From NCBI GenBank assembly GCA_016872835.1, contig VGYX01000009.1, positions 1 to 64,000 on the forward strand: 64,000 nucleotides of DNA, read 5' to 3'. Of the stretch, positions 26,157-35,992 are shown piece after piece; positions within the stretch are counted from its first letter, which is position 1, and every line of letters starts with the position of its first letter. Source of the stretch: Planctomycetota bacterium (GTDB lineage Bacteria > Planctomycetota > Phycisphaerae > Phycisphaerales > SM1A02). Both the position numbers and the translations under genes were made by a program. A model generated the notes under the pieces. That model saw only the letters and a program-made list of their open reading frames with translations. It searched no databases and was not told the origin of the DNA.

Positions 26157-27803
26157 GTGTACCCCGCGCAGCTGGCCAACCGCTACCTCACCAGCCGGAT
26201 CATTCCGCTGATCGCCGTGGGCGCCGTGGCGCTGTGCGTGGCCCTGGTGGTGATCGTGGTCAGCGTGATGAGCGGCTTCCTGAACATGCTGAAGTCGAGT
26301 GGCCGCACGCTCATGGGCGACGTGGTGATCAACTATCCCGTGCGCGGACTGCCGTGGTACGACGAGCTGATCGCGGAGATCGGCAAGCTGCCCGAAGCCG
26401 AGGCCGCCACGCCGCTGATCGACACCTATGGACTCGTGCGCATGCCCTATCCGCCCGGCGCCGACAAGGAGGTCGTGACGGCGAATGTGTGGGGCATCGA
26501 GCCGAGGGGCTTTGAGCGCGTGACCGACTTCAGCCGCTCGCTCTACTGGAAGCCTCCGAAGGACGAGGCCGCCGCCGCCTCGATGGCGCCGGACGATCCG
26601 CGCCGCGTGCTGGCGCCGCAGATCGAGGCCGACGGCCGATCGCTGCGGCAGTTCGGCACCGACATTCCGGGGCTGGTCATGGGCATCCATGTCAGCATCG
26701 TGAACGAGCGCATGCGTGACGGCAGCTACCGCACGCGCTCCGGCTGGTTCATGCCCGACCAGCGCGTCACGCTCACGCTGGTGCCGATCAGCGGCAAGGG
26801 CACGGTGGCGGAGCCGACCGAGCGGATCTTTCCGGTGGTGAACGAGTTCCGCAGCGGCGTCTATCAGATCGACAAGAACCGCGTGCTCATTCCACTCGAA
26901 GAGGCGCAGCGCATGCTGCGGCTCGACGAGGGCCTGCAGTACGACCTCGACGCGCCTCCGAACGCCGACGGCTCGCAGCCCGTGCTCGGCAAGAGTCCGG
27001 CGCGCGTGCATCGGGTGCTCGTGCGGGCCAAGCCCGGCGTCACCCCTGCCACCCTGCGTGACGCGGTGCAGGACGCGTACGCGCGCTTCGCGATGGCTGC
27101 CGCCGCGGATCCGGCGAAGGTGGTGAAGCCACCGCGACCGGAGGTCGTGAGCATCCTGACCTGGGAGCAGCACCTGCGCGATCTGATCGGGCCAGTCGAG
27201 AAGGAGCGCGAGATGATGCGCATCCTGTTCTCGATCGTGTATCTGGTGTGCGCGGGGCTCGTCCTCAGCATCTTCTGGGCGATCGTGCAGGAGAAGAGCC
27301 GCGACATCGGCATCCTGCGCTCGATCGGTGCGAGCCGGCCGGGCGTGCTGTGGATCTTCCTGCAGTACGGTCTGGTGATCGGCGCGACAGGCGGCGTGGT
27401 GGGGATCGGGCTGGGCTGGCTCGTGATCGACAACATCAATGCGATCCACGAGACGATCGGCGAGGACGCGCCGCGCTGGACCTGGATCCTGGCGTTCGTT
27501 CTCTCGGTGGGTGCGCTGGTCATGAGCCTGCGGGGGGCGCACCGCGGCGCGCTGCTGCCCACGCTGCTGTGGCTCGTGGGCGGCGTCACGATGGGTCTGG
27601 CCGGCGCGGGCCTGCTTGCACATCGGGGCACGCTGATCTGGGATCCCGCCGTCTACTACTTCAGCACCATCCCGAACAAGGTGGACTGGTTCACCGCGGC
27701 GCTGACCTGGGTGGGCGCGGTGGTGTTCAGCGTGCTGGGCGCCAGCGTGCCCGCGGCGAAGGCGGCCGACATCGACCCGGTGAGGGCGCTTCGCTATGAG
27801 TGA
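26157..27803 (+). CDS. LolC/E-type lipoprotein transporter permease (FtsX family)
   Basis: A 548-residue permease. An N-terminal membrane segment follows the family opening ANRYLTSRIIPLIAVGAVAL. A periplasmic domain of about 320 residues comes next, then a FtsX-type bundle with EKSRDIGILRSIGASRPGVLWIFLQYGLVIG (coupling helix, about 380-410) and a terminal segment ending AADIDPVRALRYE, the usual LolC/E end. Two extra hydrophobic segments lie between about 440 and 500, so it is longer than the standard roughly 410 residues. It overlaps the lolD-like ATPase by 8 bases. With only one permease gene the transporter may be a homodimer, as in LolF systems. Confidence 0.85.
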   Translation: MYPAQLANRYLTSRIIPLIAVGAVALCVALVVIVVSVMSGFLNMLKSSGRTLMGDVVINYPVRGLPWYDELIAEIGKLPEAEAATPLIDTYGLVRMPYPPGADKEVVTANVWGIEPRGFERVTDFSRSLYWKPPKDEAAAASMAPDDPRRVLAPQIEADGRSLRQFGTDIPGLVMGIHVSIVNERMRDGSYRTRSGWFMPDQRVTLTLVPISGKGTVAEPTERIFPVVNEFRSGVYQIDKNRVLIPLEEAQRMLRLDEGLQYDLDAPPNADGSQPVLGKSPARVHRVLVRAKPGVTPATLRDAVQDAYARFAMAAAADPAKVVKPPRPEVVSILTWEQHLRDLIGPVEKEREMMRILFSIVYLVCAGLVLSIFWAIVQEKSRDIGILRSIGASRPGVLWIFLQYGLVIGATGGVVGIGLGWLVIDNINAIHETIGEDAPRWTWILAFVLSVGALVMSLRGAHRGALLPTLLWLVGGVTMGLAGAGLLAHRGTLIWDPAVYYFSTIPNKVDWFTAALTWVGAVVFSVLGASVPAAKAADIDPVRALRYE

Positions 27804-28497
27804 GGCCCCGCTACTCGAGGCGCGCGACCTGCGCAAGACCTACCACCTCGGCAAGGTCGGTGTGCCCGTGCTGCGCGGCGCGGACTTCCGCATGAAGCGC
27901 GGTGAGTGGGTCGCGATCCTGGGAAGTTCAGGCAGCGGCAAGAGCACGCTGCTGCATCTGCTGGGCCTGCTGGACGAGCCTGACGCGGACAGCGGCGGCG
28001 TGTGGTTCGAGGGCGCGCCTGTGGCCGGCCTGCGCGGCGCCGCGCGCAACCGCTACCGCAATCTCTCGGTGGGCTTCGTCTTCCAGTTCTATCACCTGCT
28101 GCCGGAACTCACGGTGCTCGAGAACGCCATGCTGCCCTGCAGCGTGGCACGCGGACTCGTGGCGCCAGGCGGAGCCGACGAGGTGGCGCACCGTCGCACG
28201 CGCGAACTGCTCGACGCCTTCGGCATGTCGCACCGGCTTGCGCATCGCCCGCGTGAACTCAGCGGCGGCGAGCGCCAGCGTGTGGCGATCGCGCGCGCGC
28301 TGGCGAACGAGCCCCGCGTGCTGCTGGCCGACGAGCCCACCGGAAACCTGGACGCGAAGACCGGCGGCGAGATCCTGGACATGATCGCGAAGCTGCACGG
28401 CAAGGGCCTCTCGATCGCGATGGTCACGCATGATCCCGCCGTGGCCGCGCGCGCCGACCGGGTGGTGCGCCTGACCGACGGCCGCGTGGACGGCTGA
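27796..28497 (+). CDS. lolD: LolD-type ABC transporter ATPase
   Basis: A 233-residue ATPase with Walker A GSSGSGKST (near 43), Q-loop FQFYHLLPELTVLENAMLP, ABC signature LSGGERQR (near 154) and Walker B VLLADEPTGNLD. The MacB/LolD subfamily pattern (VPVLRGADF, LGLLDEPDADSGGV) is clear. It powers the permease encoded just upstream, with which it overlaps by 8 bases, most likely releasing lipoproteins from the inner membrane toward the outer membrane. Several predicted lipoproteins in this window are potential cargo. Confidence 0.9.
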   Translation: MSEAPLLEARDLRKTYHLGKVGVPVLRGADFRMKRGEWVAILGSSGSGKSTLLHLLGLLDEPDADSGGVWFEGAPVAGLRGAARNRYRNLSVGFVFQFYHLLPELTVLENAMLPCSVARGLVAPGGADEVAHRRTRELLDAFGMSHRLAHRPRELSGGERQRVAIARALANEPRVLLADEPTGNLDAKTGGEILDMIAKLHGKGLSIAMVTHDPAVAARADRVVRLTDGRVDG

Positions 28498-28505
28498 AGC
28501 CGACC

Positions 28506-29813
28506 TCAGCGGCTCAGGTCGTTCACGCGATACCAATCCTCGATCGTCTGGGCGAGCCGCACGGCGTCGGTGCCGAAGTGACGCCGTAGCGCCTGCTCCC
28601 ATGGCATGCCGGTCTTCACGTCTTTCACCCACTCGCCGAACGCCGCGCCCTTCTGGTCGATCATCATGCACACCGTGAGGTAGCCGATCGAGTAGCCCAC
28701 CGCGCCCGGTCCTGGCCAGACGCCATCGCGGCCGTCGCTGCGCAGGAGCGGAAGCGTGCTCTCGCCCGCACGCACGAACGCAAGACCATGCGGCCGCCGA
28801 CCGGCGTCGACCGGCGAGGTGTCGAAGCTGCGCGCCGCCACGAACTCGGCGTAGCCCTCCTCGGCCCAGATCGGAAGCTTCACCGGCGTGCCGTAGCGGT
28901 GCATCACGCCGTGCGTGGCCTCGTGCACCAGCGTGGACATGAACTCGTCGTCGTTCGGACTGCGCCACGCGTTCACGATCACGCGTGGACCGATCATGTG
29001 ACAGAGTCCCACCGCGCCCGGCGGGGGCATCATGCCGAAGGCCGCCTGCTCGATCGCGCGGTAGCGGTTCTCGTCGGCGCTCACGATGCACACGCCCTTG
29101 CCGTGAAAGAGGTTCAGCCCCTTGGGAAGCGCGAACATCTCGGCGACCTTGCGGTACATGTTGTCCATGCGGCGCCCGAGTTCCTGCGCGTCGCCACGCG
29201 TCAGGTCGGCGTAGACCACCCAGTACTCGCTTTCGACCGGCGTCCAGCGCGCGTTCACTGCGTGCAGCGCCCTCTCCGCCTCGGCCTTCGACTCCGCAAG
29301 CGCCTCCGCTCGCGCGGCGTCCGTGGCGATCGGCCATGGCCGCACACCGCTTCCCTCGCGCGCCTGCGGCAGGGCCGAGCGCACACGCCGCTCGGCCGCC
29401 ATGCGACGAAGCTCGACGCCCTGCGTGCGAGCGGCGTCGGCGGCTTCCTGCACGGAGGCGTCACGCTTGACGGCCTGCCGCAGCATCGAGTCGCCCATGT
29501 TCTGTCCGTCCTCGGCGCTCAGCAGCGCGCGCCCCAACAGCACCATCTGCTCCGCCTTGCCAAGGTCCAGCACACGGCGCATCGCCCGGTTCACCTCGGC
29601 GGCGGGAAGGTCGGCCCAGTCGACGCGACCGAAACTGCCCTCGCAGCCTTCGCCGTCGAAGCCGGAAACCGTTCCGCTGACCAAGGTTCCGTCCACCCGC
29701 TTCACCCGCAGATTGAACGGGGTGCACGGGGTGATGTCCGCCCACGCGGCGACGCACAACGCGCATGTCAGGATGGCAGCCACGCCCCTGCAAATGGATG
29801 GTCGCGGCGCCAC
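28506..29813 (-). CDS. Exported gluzincin-like metallopeptidase (HExxH)
   Basis: A 435-residue protein with a signal peptide (VAAILTCALCVAAWA). An N-terminal segment (about 25-70) resembles a small beta domain, followed by an Ala/Arg-rich helical region. The C-terminal half carries TLVHEATHGVMHRYG with the zinc-binding HEATH at 297-301 and WAEEGYAEF about 20 residues later, supplying the third Glu ligand, the gluzincin arrangement. The substrate is unknown; DUF1570-type planctomycete peptidases look similar. GTG at 29813 follows TAGGCT by 7 bases. It is divergent from clpC; its 3' end faces lolD with an 8-base gap. Confidence 0.75.
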   Translation of the reverse strand: MAPRPSICRGVAAILTCALCVAAWADITPCTPFNLRVKRVDGTLVSGTVSGFDGEGCEGSFGRVDWADLPAAEVNRAMRRVLDLGKAEQMVLLGRALLSAEDGQNMGDSMLRQAVKRDASVQEAADAARTQGVELRRMAAERRVRSALPQAREGSGVRPWPIATDAARAEALAESKAEAERALHAVNARWTPVESEYWVVYADLTRGDAQELGRRMDNMYRKVAEMFALPKGLNLFHGKGVCIVSADENRYRAIEQAAFGMMPPPGAVGLCHMIGPRVIVNAWRSPNDDEFMSTLVHEATHGVMHRYGTPVKLPIWAEEGYAEFVAARSFDTSPVDAGRRPHGLAFVRAGESTLPLLRSDGRDGVWPGPGAVGYSIGYLTVCMMIDQKGAAFGEWVKDVKTGMPWEQALRRHFGTDAVRLAQTIEDWYRVNDLSR

Positions 29814-29820
29814 GGTTTGC

Positions 29821-29826
29821 AGCCTA
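29821..29826 (-). promoter_or_regulatory. -10 element TAGGCT for the metallopeptidase
   Basis: TAGGCT ends 7 bases before the GTG at 29813 on the minus strand, consistent with a leaderless transcript. The divergent clpC candidate -10 (TACCAT, 29833-29838) is only 7 bases away. Confidence 0.45.
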
Positions 29827-29879
29827 TCCGGCTACCATCGTTCAAGGAAGGGTCGGATCCTGTCGATCCCAACCCCCGC

Positions 29880-29886
29880 AGGAGGT
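29880..29886 (+). promoter_or_regulatory. Strong Shine-Dalgarno site of clpC
   Basis: AGGAGGT lies 10 bases before the ATG at 29896 and decides the start; longer upstream readings in this frame lack any signal. With TACCAT at 29833 as -10, clpC has a leader of about 55 bases, in contrast to the many leaderless genes nearby. Confidence 0.75.
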
Positions 29887-29895
29887 CTTTTCTTC

Positions 29896-32421
29896 ATGTT
29901 TGAACGTCTCACCGATCGCGCACGCAAGGTCATGGCCCTCGCCAACCAGGAGGCCCAGCGCTTCAACCACGAGTACATCGGGACCGAGCACATCCTGCTT
30001 GGCCTCGTGAAGGAAGGCAGCGGGGTCGGCGCAAACGTGCTGAAGAACCTCGGCATCGACCTGCGCAAGGTCCGCCTGGAGGTGGAGAAACTCGTGAAGA
30101 GCGGCCCCGAGATGGTCACCATGGGCAAGCTGCCCCAGACCCCGCGGGCGAAGAAGGTCATCGAGTACGCGATCGAGGAAGCCCGCAACCTGAACCACAA
30201 CTACGTGGGCACCGAGCACCTGCTGCTTGGCCTGCTCCGCGAGCAGGACGGTGTGGCGGCACAGGTGCTGCTGAACCTGGGCCTGAAGCTCGAGGAAGTG
30301 CGCGAGGAGGTCCTGAACCTGCTCGGCGCCGGTGGTGACAGCGAGCAGGAGAACCCGCCGCAGGCCGCCGAGGCCGCCGCACCCGAACCCACCGAGGCCG
30401 CCCCGGGCACCACCCGCCGCGGCAAGAGCAAGACTCCGGCGCTGGACAGCTTCGGTCGCGACCTGACCGAGCTGGCCCGCAACGGCGAGCTGGACCCCGT
30501 CATCGGTCGCGCGCAGGAGATCGAGCGCCTGGTGCAGGTGCTCTGCCGCCGCACAAAGAACAATCCGGTGCTGCTGGGCGAGGCCGGCGTGGGCAAGACC
30601 GCGATCGTGGAAGGCTTGGCGCAGCAGATCGTCAGCCAGACCGTGCCCGACCTGCTGCACGACAAGCGCCTGGTCGTGCTCGACCTCGCCATGATGGTCG
30701 CCGGCACCAAGTACCGCGGCCAGTTCGAGGAGCGCATCAAGGCCGTCATGAACGAGGTGCGCCGCGCGAAGAACATCATCCTGTTCATCGACGAGCTGCA
30801 CACGCTGGTGGGCGCCGGCGGCGCCGAAGGTGCGATCGACGCAAGCAATGTGCTGAAGCCCGCGATGGCGCGCGGCGAGATCCAGTGCGTGGGCGCGACC
30901 ACCTTCGACGAGTACCGCAAGTACATCGAGAAGGACGCCGCACTGGAGCGCCGCTTCCAGTCGATCCCGGTGAATCCGCCGAACGCCGAGCAGACCATCG
31001 AGATCCTGAAGGGCCTGCGCGACAAGTACGCCACGCACCACCGCGTGAACTACACCGACGAGGCGCTGCGCACCGCCGTCGAGCTGTCTGGCCGCTACAT
31101 CCCCGGCCGCGTGCAGCCCGACAAGAGCATCGACGTGCTCGACGAGGCCGGCGCGCGCCTGCGCCTGAAGACCATGGCCAAGCCGCCCGATCTGGCGGAC
31201 CTCGAGGCGCGCATCGAGCGCCTCTCCGTCGAGAAGGACGAGGCCGTGAAGGGCGCCGACTACGAGAAGGCCGCCGAACTGCGCGACCAGGCCGAGAAGC
31301 TCCGCAAGGAGAAGGAGCGCCTGCAGCAGCAGTGGCGTGACCGCATGAACGAGACCACTGGCACGGTCGACGAGGAAGTGATCGCCGAGGTCGTCAGCAA
31401 GATGACCGGCGTGCCGCTGACCCGACTGGAGAAGGAGGAGAGCACCCGCCTCCTGCAGCTCGAGGCCGCGCTGCACAAGACCGTCGTCGGCCAGGACGAG
31501 GCCGTGAAGGCCGTCAGCCGCGCGATCCGAAAGGCGCGCAGCGGCCTGAAGGATCCGAAGCGGCCGATGGGCTGCTTCCTGTTCCTCGGTCCGACCGGCG
31601 TGGGCAAGACGCTGCTCGCGAAGGCGCTCGCGGAGTTCATGTTCGGCGACGCCGAAGCCATGATCACGCTCGACATGAGCGAGTACATGGAGAAGCACAA
31701 CGTCTCCAGGCTCATCGGCGCGCCTCCGGGCTACGTGGGCTACGAGGAGGGCGGCCAGCTCACCGAGCGCATCCGCCGCCGTCCATACGCCGTGGTGCTC
31801 CTCGACGAGGTCGAGAAGGGCCACCCGGACATCTTCAACATGCTCCTCCAGATCATGGAGGAAGGCCGCCTGACCGACTCGTTCGGTCGTCACATCGACT
31901 TCCGCAACTGCATCGTCATCATGACGAGCAACCTCGGCGCCGACGTGATCAAGGGCGGCAGCAGTTTCGGCTTCACCAAGCGTGCCGAGGTGCAGGACTA
32001 CGAGAAGATGAAGAAGGCGCTCACGAGCGAGGTGGAGAAGTTCTTCCGCCCCGAGTTCATCAACCGCCTCGACGACCTGATCGTGTTCCGTCCGCTGGTG
32101 AAGGACGACCTGAACCAGATCATCGACTTCGAGCTGGCCAAGCTGATCAAGCGCCTGACCGAGAAGGGCATGGGGATGGAGATCGACCAGAAGGCCAAGG
32201 ACTTCCTGATCGACAAGGGCTACAACCCGGACTTCGGCGCGCGTCCGCTGCGTCGCGCGCTCAGCCAGTACGTGGAGGATCCGCTGGCGGAGAACCTGCT
32301 CACCGGCGAGTTCACCGCGGGCGACACGATCCTGGTCACGCGCGACGAGGGCAAGGAGCACCTCTCCTTCACCAAGTCGGCGAAGCCCGCCACGCCGCCG
32401 GCCGAGCCTGCGAAGGCCTGA
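29896..32421 (+). CDS. clpC: ATP-dependent Clp protease ATPase ClpC
   Basis: An 841-residue AAA+ unfoldase. Domains in order: the double Clp-N repeat ([19 protein letters not shown]; second copy from [21 protein letters not shown], to about 150), a Pro/Ala/Glu linker, AAA1 with Walker A GEAGVGKT near 230, a UVR-containing middle domain ([19 protein letters not shown] near 455), AAA2 with GPTGVGKT near 565, and a C-terminal domain. The middle domain is what separates ClpC from ClpA. With McsB, ClpC degrades arginine-phosphorylated proteins through ClpP in Firmicutes; mcsAB are present at 49 kb. clpP is not in the window. Confidence 0.95.
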   Translation: MFERLTDRARKVMALANQEAQRFNHEYIGTEHILLGLVKEGSGVGANVLKNLGIDLRKVRLEVEKLVKSGPEMVTMGKLPQTPRAKKVIEYAIEEARNLNHNYVGTEHLLLGLLREQDGVAAQVLLNLGLKLEEVREEVLNLLGAGGDSEQENPPQAAEAAAPEPTEAAPGTTRRGKSKTPALDSFGRDLTELARNGELDPVIGRAQEIERLVQVLCRRTKNNPVLLGEAGVGKTAIVEGLAQQIVSQTVPDLLHDKRLVVLDLAMMVAGTKYRGQFEERIKAVMNEVRRAKNIILFIDELHTLVGAGGAEGAIDASNVLKPAMARGEIQCVGATTFDEYRKYIEKDAALERRFQSIPVNPPNAEQTIEILKGLRDKYATHHRVNYTDEALRTAVELSGRYIPGRVQPDKSIDVLDEAGARLRLKTMAKPPDLADLEARIERLSVEKDEAVKGADYEKAAELRDQAEKLRKEKERLQQQWRDRMNETTGTVDEEVIAEVVSKMTGVPLTRLEKEESTRLLQLEAALHKTVVGQDEAVKAVSRAIRKARSGLKDPKRPMGCFLFLGPTGVGKTLLAKALAEFMFGDAEAMITLDMSEYMEKHNVSRLIGAPPGYVGYEEGGQLTERIRRRPYAVVLLDEVEKGHPDIFNMLLQIMEEGRLTDSFGRHIDFRNCIVIMTSNLGADVIKGGSSFGFTKRAEVQDYEKMKKALTSEVEKFFRPEFINRLDDLIVFRPLVKDDLNQIIDFELAKLIKRLTEKGMGMEIDQKAKDFLIDKGYNPDFGARPLRRALSQYVEDPLAENLLTGEFTAGDTILVTRDEGKEHLSFTKSAKPATPPAEPAKA

Positions 32422-32436
32422 GGCCCGAAACCACGG

Positions 32437-32483
32437 AGCGAATCCCCCGCCCGTCGCCCCGCGCGACGGGCGGTTCGCTATTT
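32437..32483. terminator. Long terminator hairpin between clpC and the convergent lipoprotein gene
   Basis: AGCGAA (32437-32442) pairs with TTCGCT (32474-32479), enclosing an 11-bp stem CCGCCCGTCGC (32447-32457) / GCGACGGGCGG (32463-32473) with a 5-base loop. A short ATTT follows on the plus strand. It sits between two convergent stops and can serve both. Confidence 0.65.
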
Positions 32484-32487
32484 GGCG

Positions 32488-33099
32488 TCAGCGCACGCCG
32501 GCGAGGCGCAGGTTGCCGTCCGCGGCACGCTCGACCTCGACGATCGAGAAGCCGAACTGGCCACGATCGGCCTCGGGCAGCTGATAGCGCGTCATGTCGC
32601 CGCTCACGGTGGTGATGATCGCGGAGTTGCCGCGGATCGCGGAGACCAGCCGGATCGACGAGGCCATCAGCTCGCGGCGGTTGGCCTCGCAGAACTTCAT
32701 GAATTCCTCGCGCCCGCGCTCGCCGCCCATTCGATCGCGCTGCTGCGGCGAGACCAGATGGCTGTACAGCGCGGCGTAGTCCTGGTCGCGCAGCCCCTGC
32801 ATGAAGGTCTCCACCACCATGTCGGGCGTGTGGATCTGCAGCACCGCCTCCTTCGGCGCGCCGCGTTCGTCCACCGGCGAACTCGACTCGGCGGGCGAGC
32901 GTGTCGCCACCGGCACCTGTTCCAGCCCCGGCACCCTCGAGGTGATCACGACCTTCGTGCCGTCGGGGCGCCAGTAGGTCTCCTCGAGTGGGCGCCCTTG
33001 ATTGATCGCCACGTAGTCGGGCCGGTAGTGGTACTCGGTGCGTTCCGTGCTGCAGCCGGCAAGCCACGTGCTGGCCAGGATGAGGACCTGCACGCGCAT
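32488..33099 (-). CDS. Predicted lipoprotein of unknown function
   Basis: A 203-residue protein starting at 33099, where its ATG shares one base with the nadB stop (TGATG). A lipobox is present (STWLAGCST, Cys at about 16). The N-terminal part contains YHYRPDYVAINQGRPLEETYW. The later part (VVETFMQGLRDQDYAALYSHLV and FMKFCEANRRELM) resembles a small cystatin/NTF2-like alpha+beta domain found in envelope proteins. Function is not recognised. It is the last gene of the TolB-like/nadB/lipoprotein operon and ends at the shared terminator with clpC. Confidence 0.7.
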   Translation of the reverse strand: MRVQVLILASTWLAGCSTERTEYHYRPDYVAINQGRPLEETYWRPDGTKVVITSRVPGLEQVPVATRSPAESSSPVDERGAPKEAVLQIHTPDMVVETFMQGLRDQDYAALYSHLVSPQQRDRMGGERGREEFMKFCEANRRELMASSIRLVSAIRGNSAIITTVSGDMTRYQLPEADRGQFGFSIVEVERAADGNLRLAGVR

Positions 33100-34757
33100 C
33101 AGGTGATCGACGAGAGCGTGCCCAACGCGCCCACTTCGGCGCGGATCGGCGCGGGCGCGCCGCGCCTCCACAGCAGGTGACAGCGCAGTGCGTCGGCAGT
33201 ATCCGGGAAGTCGCCACGCGCATGCGTACCGCGACTTTCGGTGCGCGCCAGCGCGGCCTGCGTGATCAACCGGCCCAGCGTGAGCATGTTCTGCAGTTCC
33301 CATCCATCGGGCGCATCGAACACACGCTCCAGCGCGTAGCGGTTCCAGAAGTCGAACATGCCGAGCACGTCCTGCATGCGCGCCCCCACGCGCGCGATGC
33401 CAATGTTTCGCCACATGGCGCTGCGAAGGCTGCTGCGGATGTCGGAGAGGTCCAGCTCGCCGCGCTCGGTCGTCTCGACCTCGTGCACGATCGCGAAGGG
33501 CCCGGCCTGCGCTGCGTCGTCGGCCTCGATCGCGGCAGCCACGCGCGCGCCGAACACCAGCCCCTCCAGCAGACTGTTGCTCGCCAGACGATTCGCGCCA
33601 TGCACGCCGGTCGCTGCGGCCTCGCCGCAGGCATAGAGGCCAGGCAGGTCGGTGCGACCGTCGATGTCGGTGCGCACGCCACCCACGAAGTAGTGCGCCG
33701 CAGGATGTACCGGCACCAGATCGCGCCCCGCGTCCAGACCGTAGCCGGCGAGCATGCGCGCAAGGCCGGGGAAGCGCGAACGGAAGCCGTCGCCGCCCAT
33801 CGCGCGCGCGTCGAGCAGCACGTGGCTCTCGCCGGTGCGCGCCAGATGATGGATGATCGCGCGGCTCACGATGTCGCGCGTGGCCAGCGGACCCAGCTCG
33901 TGCACGCCTTCCATGACGGAGCGGCCCTGCCGATCCACCAGTTGCGCGCCCTCACCTCGCACCGCCTCGCTGATCAGGTGTCGCGGCGCGCCCGCCACAT
34001 ACAGCGTGGTCGGATGGAACTGCATGAACTCCAGGTCGGCCAGCATGGCACCCGCACGCCAGGCCATGGCCACGCCATCGCCGGTGGCCACGCGCGGATT
34101 GCTGGTCTCGCGCCAGAGCTGGCCGCAGCCGCCGGTGGCAAGCACGATGGATCGCGCCCACAGGATCTGCAGACCATGCCGCGGATGCCATGTCAGCATG
34201 CCTGCAGCGCGTCGCGAGCCGCCGCGTGTGTCGACCACGATGTCGAGCGCGAAGCAACGATCGAAGATGCGAAGACGCGCGGCCTGTCGTGCGCGCTCGA
34301 TCAGGCAGCGCGCAAGCTCGGTGCCGGTCGCGTCGCCATCGGTGTGCAGGATGCGATGGTGATGATGTCCCCCCTCCAGTCCAAGCTTCGGCGCGCCCGC
34401 GGCGTCGCGATCCACGCGCATGCCCCACGTCAGCAGTCGCCGGACCTCGTCCGCCCCCTGCTCCACCAGCGTGCGCACGGCCTCGGGCTCGCACAGGCCG
34501 GCGCCGGCCTCGAGCGTGTCGGCGACGTGGCCTTCGAAGGTGTCCTCGGGCGACAGCGCGGCGGCGATGCCACCCTGCGCCCAACTGGTATTCGAGAGGT
34601 CAAGCGCGTCCTTTGCCAGAAGGATCACGTCGCTGCGATCGGCCAGCGCGATGCTGGTACGCAGGCCCGCCACGCCGGAACCCACCACCACCGTGTCGCA
34701 GAAGATCTGCGGCAGCAGCGAGGAGCGGAAAGGAATCAGCAGCGGGCGATCGGGCAT
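33099..34757 (-). CDS. nadB: L-aspartate oxidase
   Basis: A 552-residue flavoenzyme that oxidises L-aspartate to iminoaspartate, the first step of de novo NAD synthesis. FAD-binding VVVGSGVAGLRTSIALA is at about 23-39; SWAQGGIAAAL, LGLEGGHHHHRILHTDGDATG, EFMQFHPTTLY and GEAAATGVHGANRLASNSLLEG are the expected substrate and FAD blocks. A C-terminal helical domain with RSAMWRNIGIAR is present. Length is typical. nadA and nadC are not in the window. The start is 2 bases after the TolB-like stop, so it is co-transcribed between two lipoprotein genes that have no evident metabolic link. Confidence 0.94.
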   Translation of the reverse strand: MPDRPLLIPFRSSLLPQIFCDTVVVGSGVAGLRTSIALADRSDVILLAKDALDLSNTSWAQGGIAAALSPEDTFEGHVADTLEAGAGLCEPEAVRTLVEQGADEVRRLLTWGMRVDRDAAGAPKLGLEGGHHHHRILHTDGDATGTELARCLIERARQAARLRIFDRCFALDIVVDTRGGSRRAAGMLTWHPRHGLQILWARSIVLATGGCGQLWRETSNPRVATGDGVAMAWRAGAMLADLEFMQFHPTTLYVAGAPRHLISEAVRGEGAQLVDRQGRSVMEGVHELGPLATRDIVSRAIIHHLARTGESHVLLDARAMGGDGFRSRFPGLARMLAGYGLDAGRDLVPVHPAAHYFVGGVRTDIDGRTDLPGLYACGEAAATGVHGANRLASNSLLEGLVFGARVAAAIEADDAAQAGPFAIVHEVETTERGELDLSDIRSSLRSAMWRNIGIARVGARMQDVLGMFDFWNRYALERVFDAPDGWELQNMLTLGRLITQAALARTESRGTHARGDFPDTADALRCHLLWRRGAPAPIRAEVGALGTLSSIT

Positions 34758-34759
34758 GT

Positions 34760-35926
34760 TCAGCGTTTCGTGGAGCGGGCCAGCGGCGATTCAGGTCCGA
34801 TGCGGGCGATCCACAGCTGGCTGGTGCGGTCCTCGCCGCGCTGGGCGGTCCACATCAACAACTGTCCGTCGGACGAGATCGCCGGCAGCAGGTCGGCACC
34901 CGAAGCCGTGGTCACGCGACGAGGCTGCGGCAACGCGGTGTCGGCCTCGTCGGGGATCTCCACGGCGAAAACCTCGTAGTTGCGATGGCCCTCGCGGCTG
35001 GTGGCGTAGACCACCATGTGACCATCCGGCGTCCAGTACGGCGCCCAGTTCACGTGCTCATCCTGCGTGAGTGGTCGCTCGCCCTCCACACCAGTCACGC
35101 GTCCGGTGGCGTCGCGCTTCACACGCGCCACATACAGCTGCAGCAGATTGTCGCGATTGCGATCACCACGCCACACGATGCGCGAGCCGTCCGGATTGAA
35201 GAAGGCGCCTCCGTCGTAGCCCGGCGCCTGCACGATCTGCGTGACCTGCCCCGTCGGAAGATCCATCGTGAACAGATCGCCCTCGCCGTCGATCAGCCGC
35301 GTGAAAAGCAGCGTGCGCCCGTCGGCCGACAGCGCGCCCTCCGCCACGTACCCCTTGCCGTCACCGGTGACGGGCTTCAGCGAGGTCGCGCTGCCGTCAG
35401 CCTCGCGAAGGTCCACCTTCACGATGCGCATCTCGGGTGGAAAGGCCCATCGGTAGGTGCGGCCGTCGCGCTGGTATCCGGGAGTGGGACCATCGGCGGG
35501 CGCGGTGACCGTGCTGGCGAAATACAGCGTGTTCGGATCACGCGGATCAAACCAGCCGCAGGTGTTCGCGCTGCCGGGCGGACTCACGCGTCGCACATTT
35601 GCCAGCGCGAAAGCCCGGTCGAGGCCTCGTTCCCCGGCGTCAGCTCGAATCAGTTCGGCGACGTACATCGCGTAATGCGGGCCCTCGGGGTCGCCGTCGG
35701 GCTTGCGCTCGATGGCCTGGAACACCACGCGCTTCCCAGCGGCATCGAAGTACGCCTCACCAGCCTTGGTGAATCGGTCGGGAAACGTGAGTTGGGTCGC
35801 TTGCACCAGGCCGCGCTCCTGCGTGCGCCAATCCACGGTGACGGGCGTGGCATCGGGGGCGGCGGCTGGCGCCGATGCGCAGCCCGCGATCAGGCCCAGA
35901 AGCATGCAGGTGGAAGCCGTTCGCAT
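34760..35926 (-). CDS. TolB-like beta-propeller lipoprotein
   Basis: A 388-residue protein with a lipobox (LLGLIAGCAS, Cys at about 16) and several WD40-like/PD40 repeats: QLTFPDRFTKAGEAYFDAAGKRVVFQA, GALSADGRTLLFTRL, GAFFNPDGSRIVWRG, APYWTPDGHMVVYATSREG, LPAISSDGQLLMWTAQRG. These D-G-x-x-φ-φ-φ units are those of TolB and related six-bladed propellers. It is probably periplasmic and membrane-anchored; the role is unknown, as no Tol genes lie alongside. The ATG at 35926 follows TACACT by 8 bases with no Shine-Dalgarno sequence. It heads a three-gene operon with nadB. Confidence 0.8.
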   Translation of the reverse strand: MRTASTCMLLGLIAGCASAPAAAPDATPVTVDWRTQERGLVQATQLTFPDRFTKAGEAYFDAAGKRVVFQAIERKPDGDPEGPHYAMYVAELIRADAGERGLDRAFALANVRRVSPPGSANTCGWFDPRDPNTLYFASTVTAPADGPTPGYQRDGRTYRWAFPPEMRIVKVDLREADGSATSLKPVTGDGKGYVAEGALSADGRTLLFTRLIDGEGDLFTMDLPTGQVTQIVQAPGYDGGAFFNPDGSRIVWRGDRNRDNLLQLYVARVKRDATGRVTGVEGERPLTQDEHVNWAPYWTPDGHMVVYATSREGHRNYEVFAVEIPDEADTALPQPRRVTTASGADLLPAISSDGQLLMWTAQRGEDRTSQLWIARIGPESPLARSTKR

Positions 35927-35934
35927 GAACCCGC

Positions 35935-35940
35935 AGTGTA
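35935..35940 (-). promoter_or_regulatory. -10 element TACACT for the TolB-like/nadB operon
   Basis: TACACT ends 8 bases before the ATG at 35926 on the minus strand. It is consistent with a leaderless or near-leaderless start. Confidence 0.45.
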
Positions 35941-35992
35941 GGTCGACCCGGCCCTCGATTCACGCGATCCGGGCGGTGCCCAGCCCGTCGCC

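Noticed and set aside
29842-32361. Long open frame opposite clpC
   Set aside because: It is antisense to a fully conserved ClpC and its translation shows no recognisable domain or start signal. The same reasoning removes the long frame opposite gyrA.
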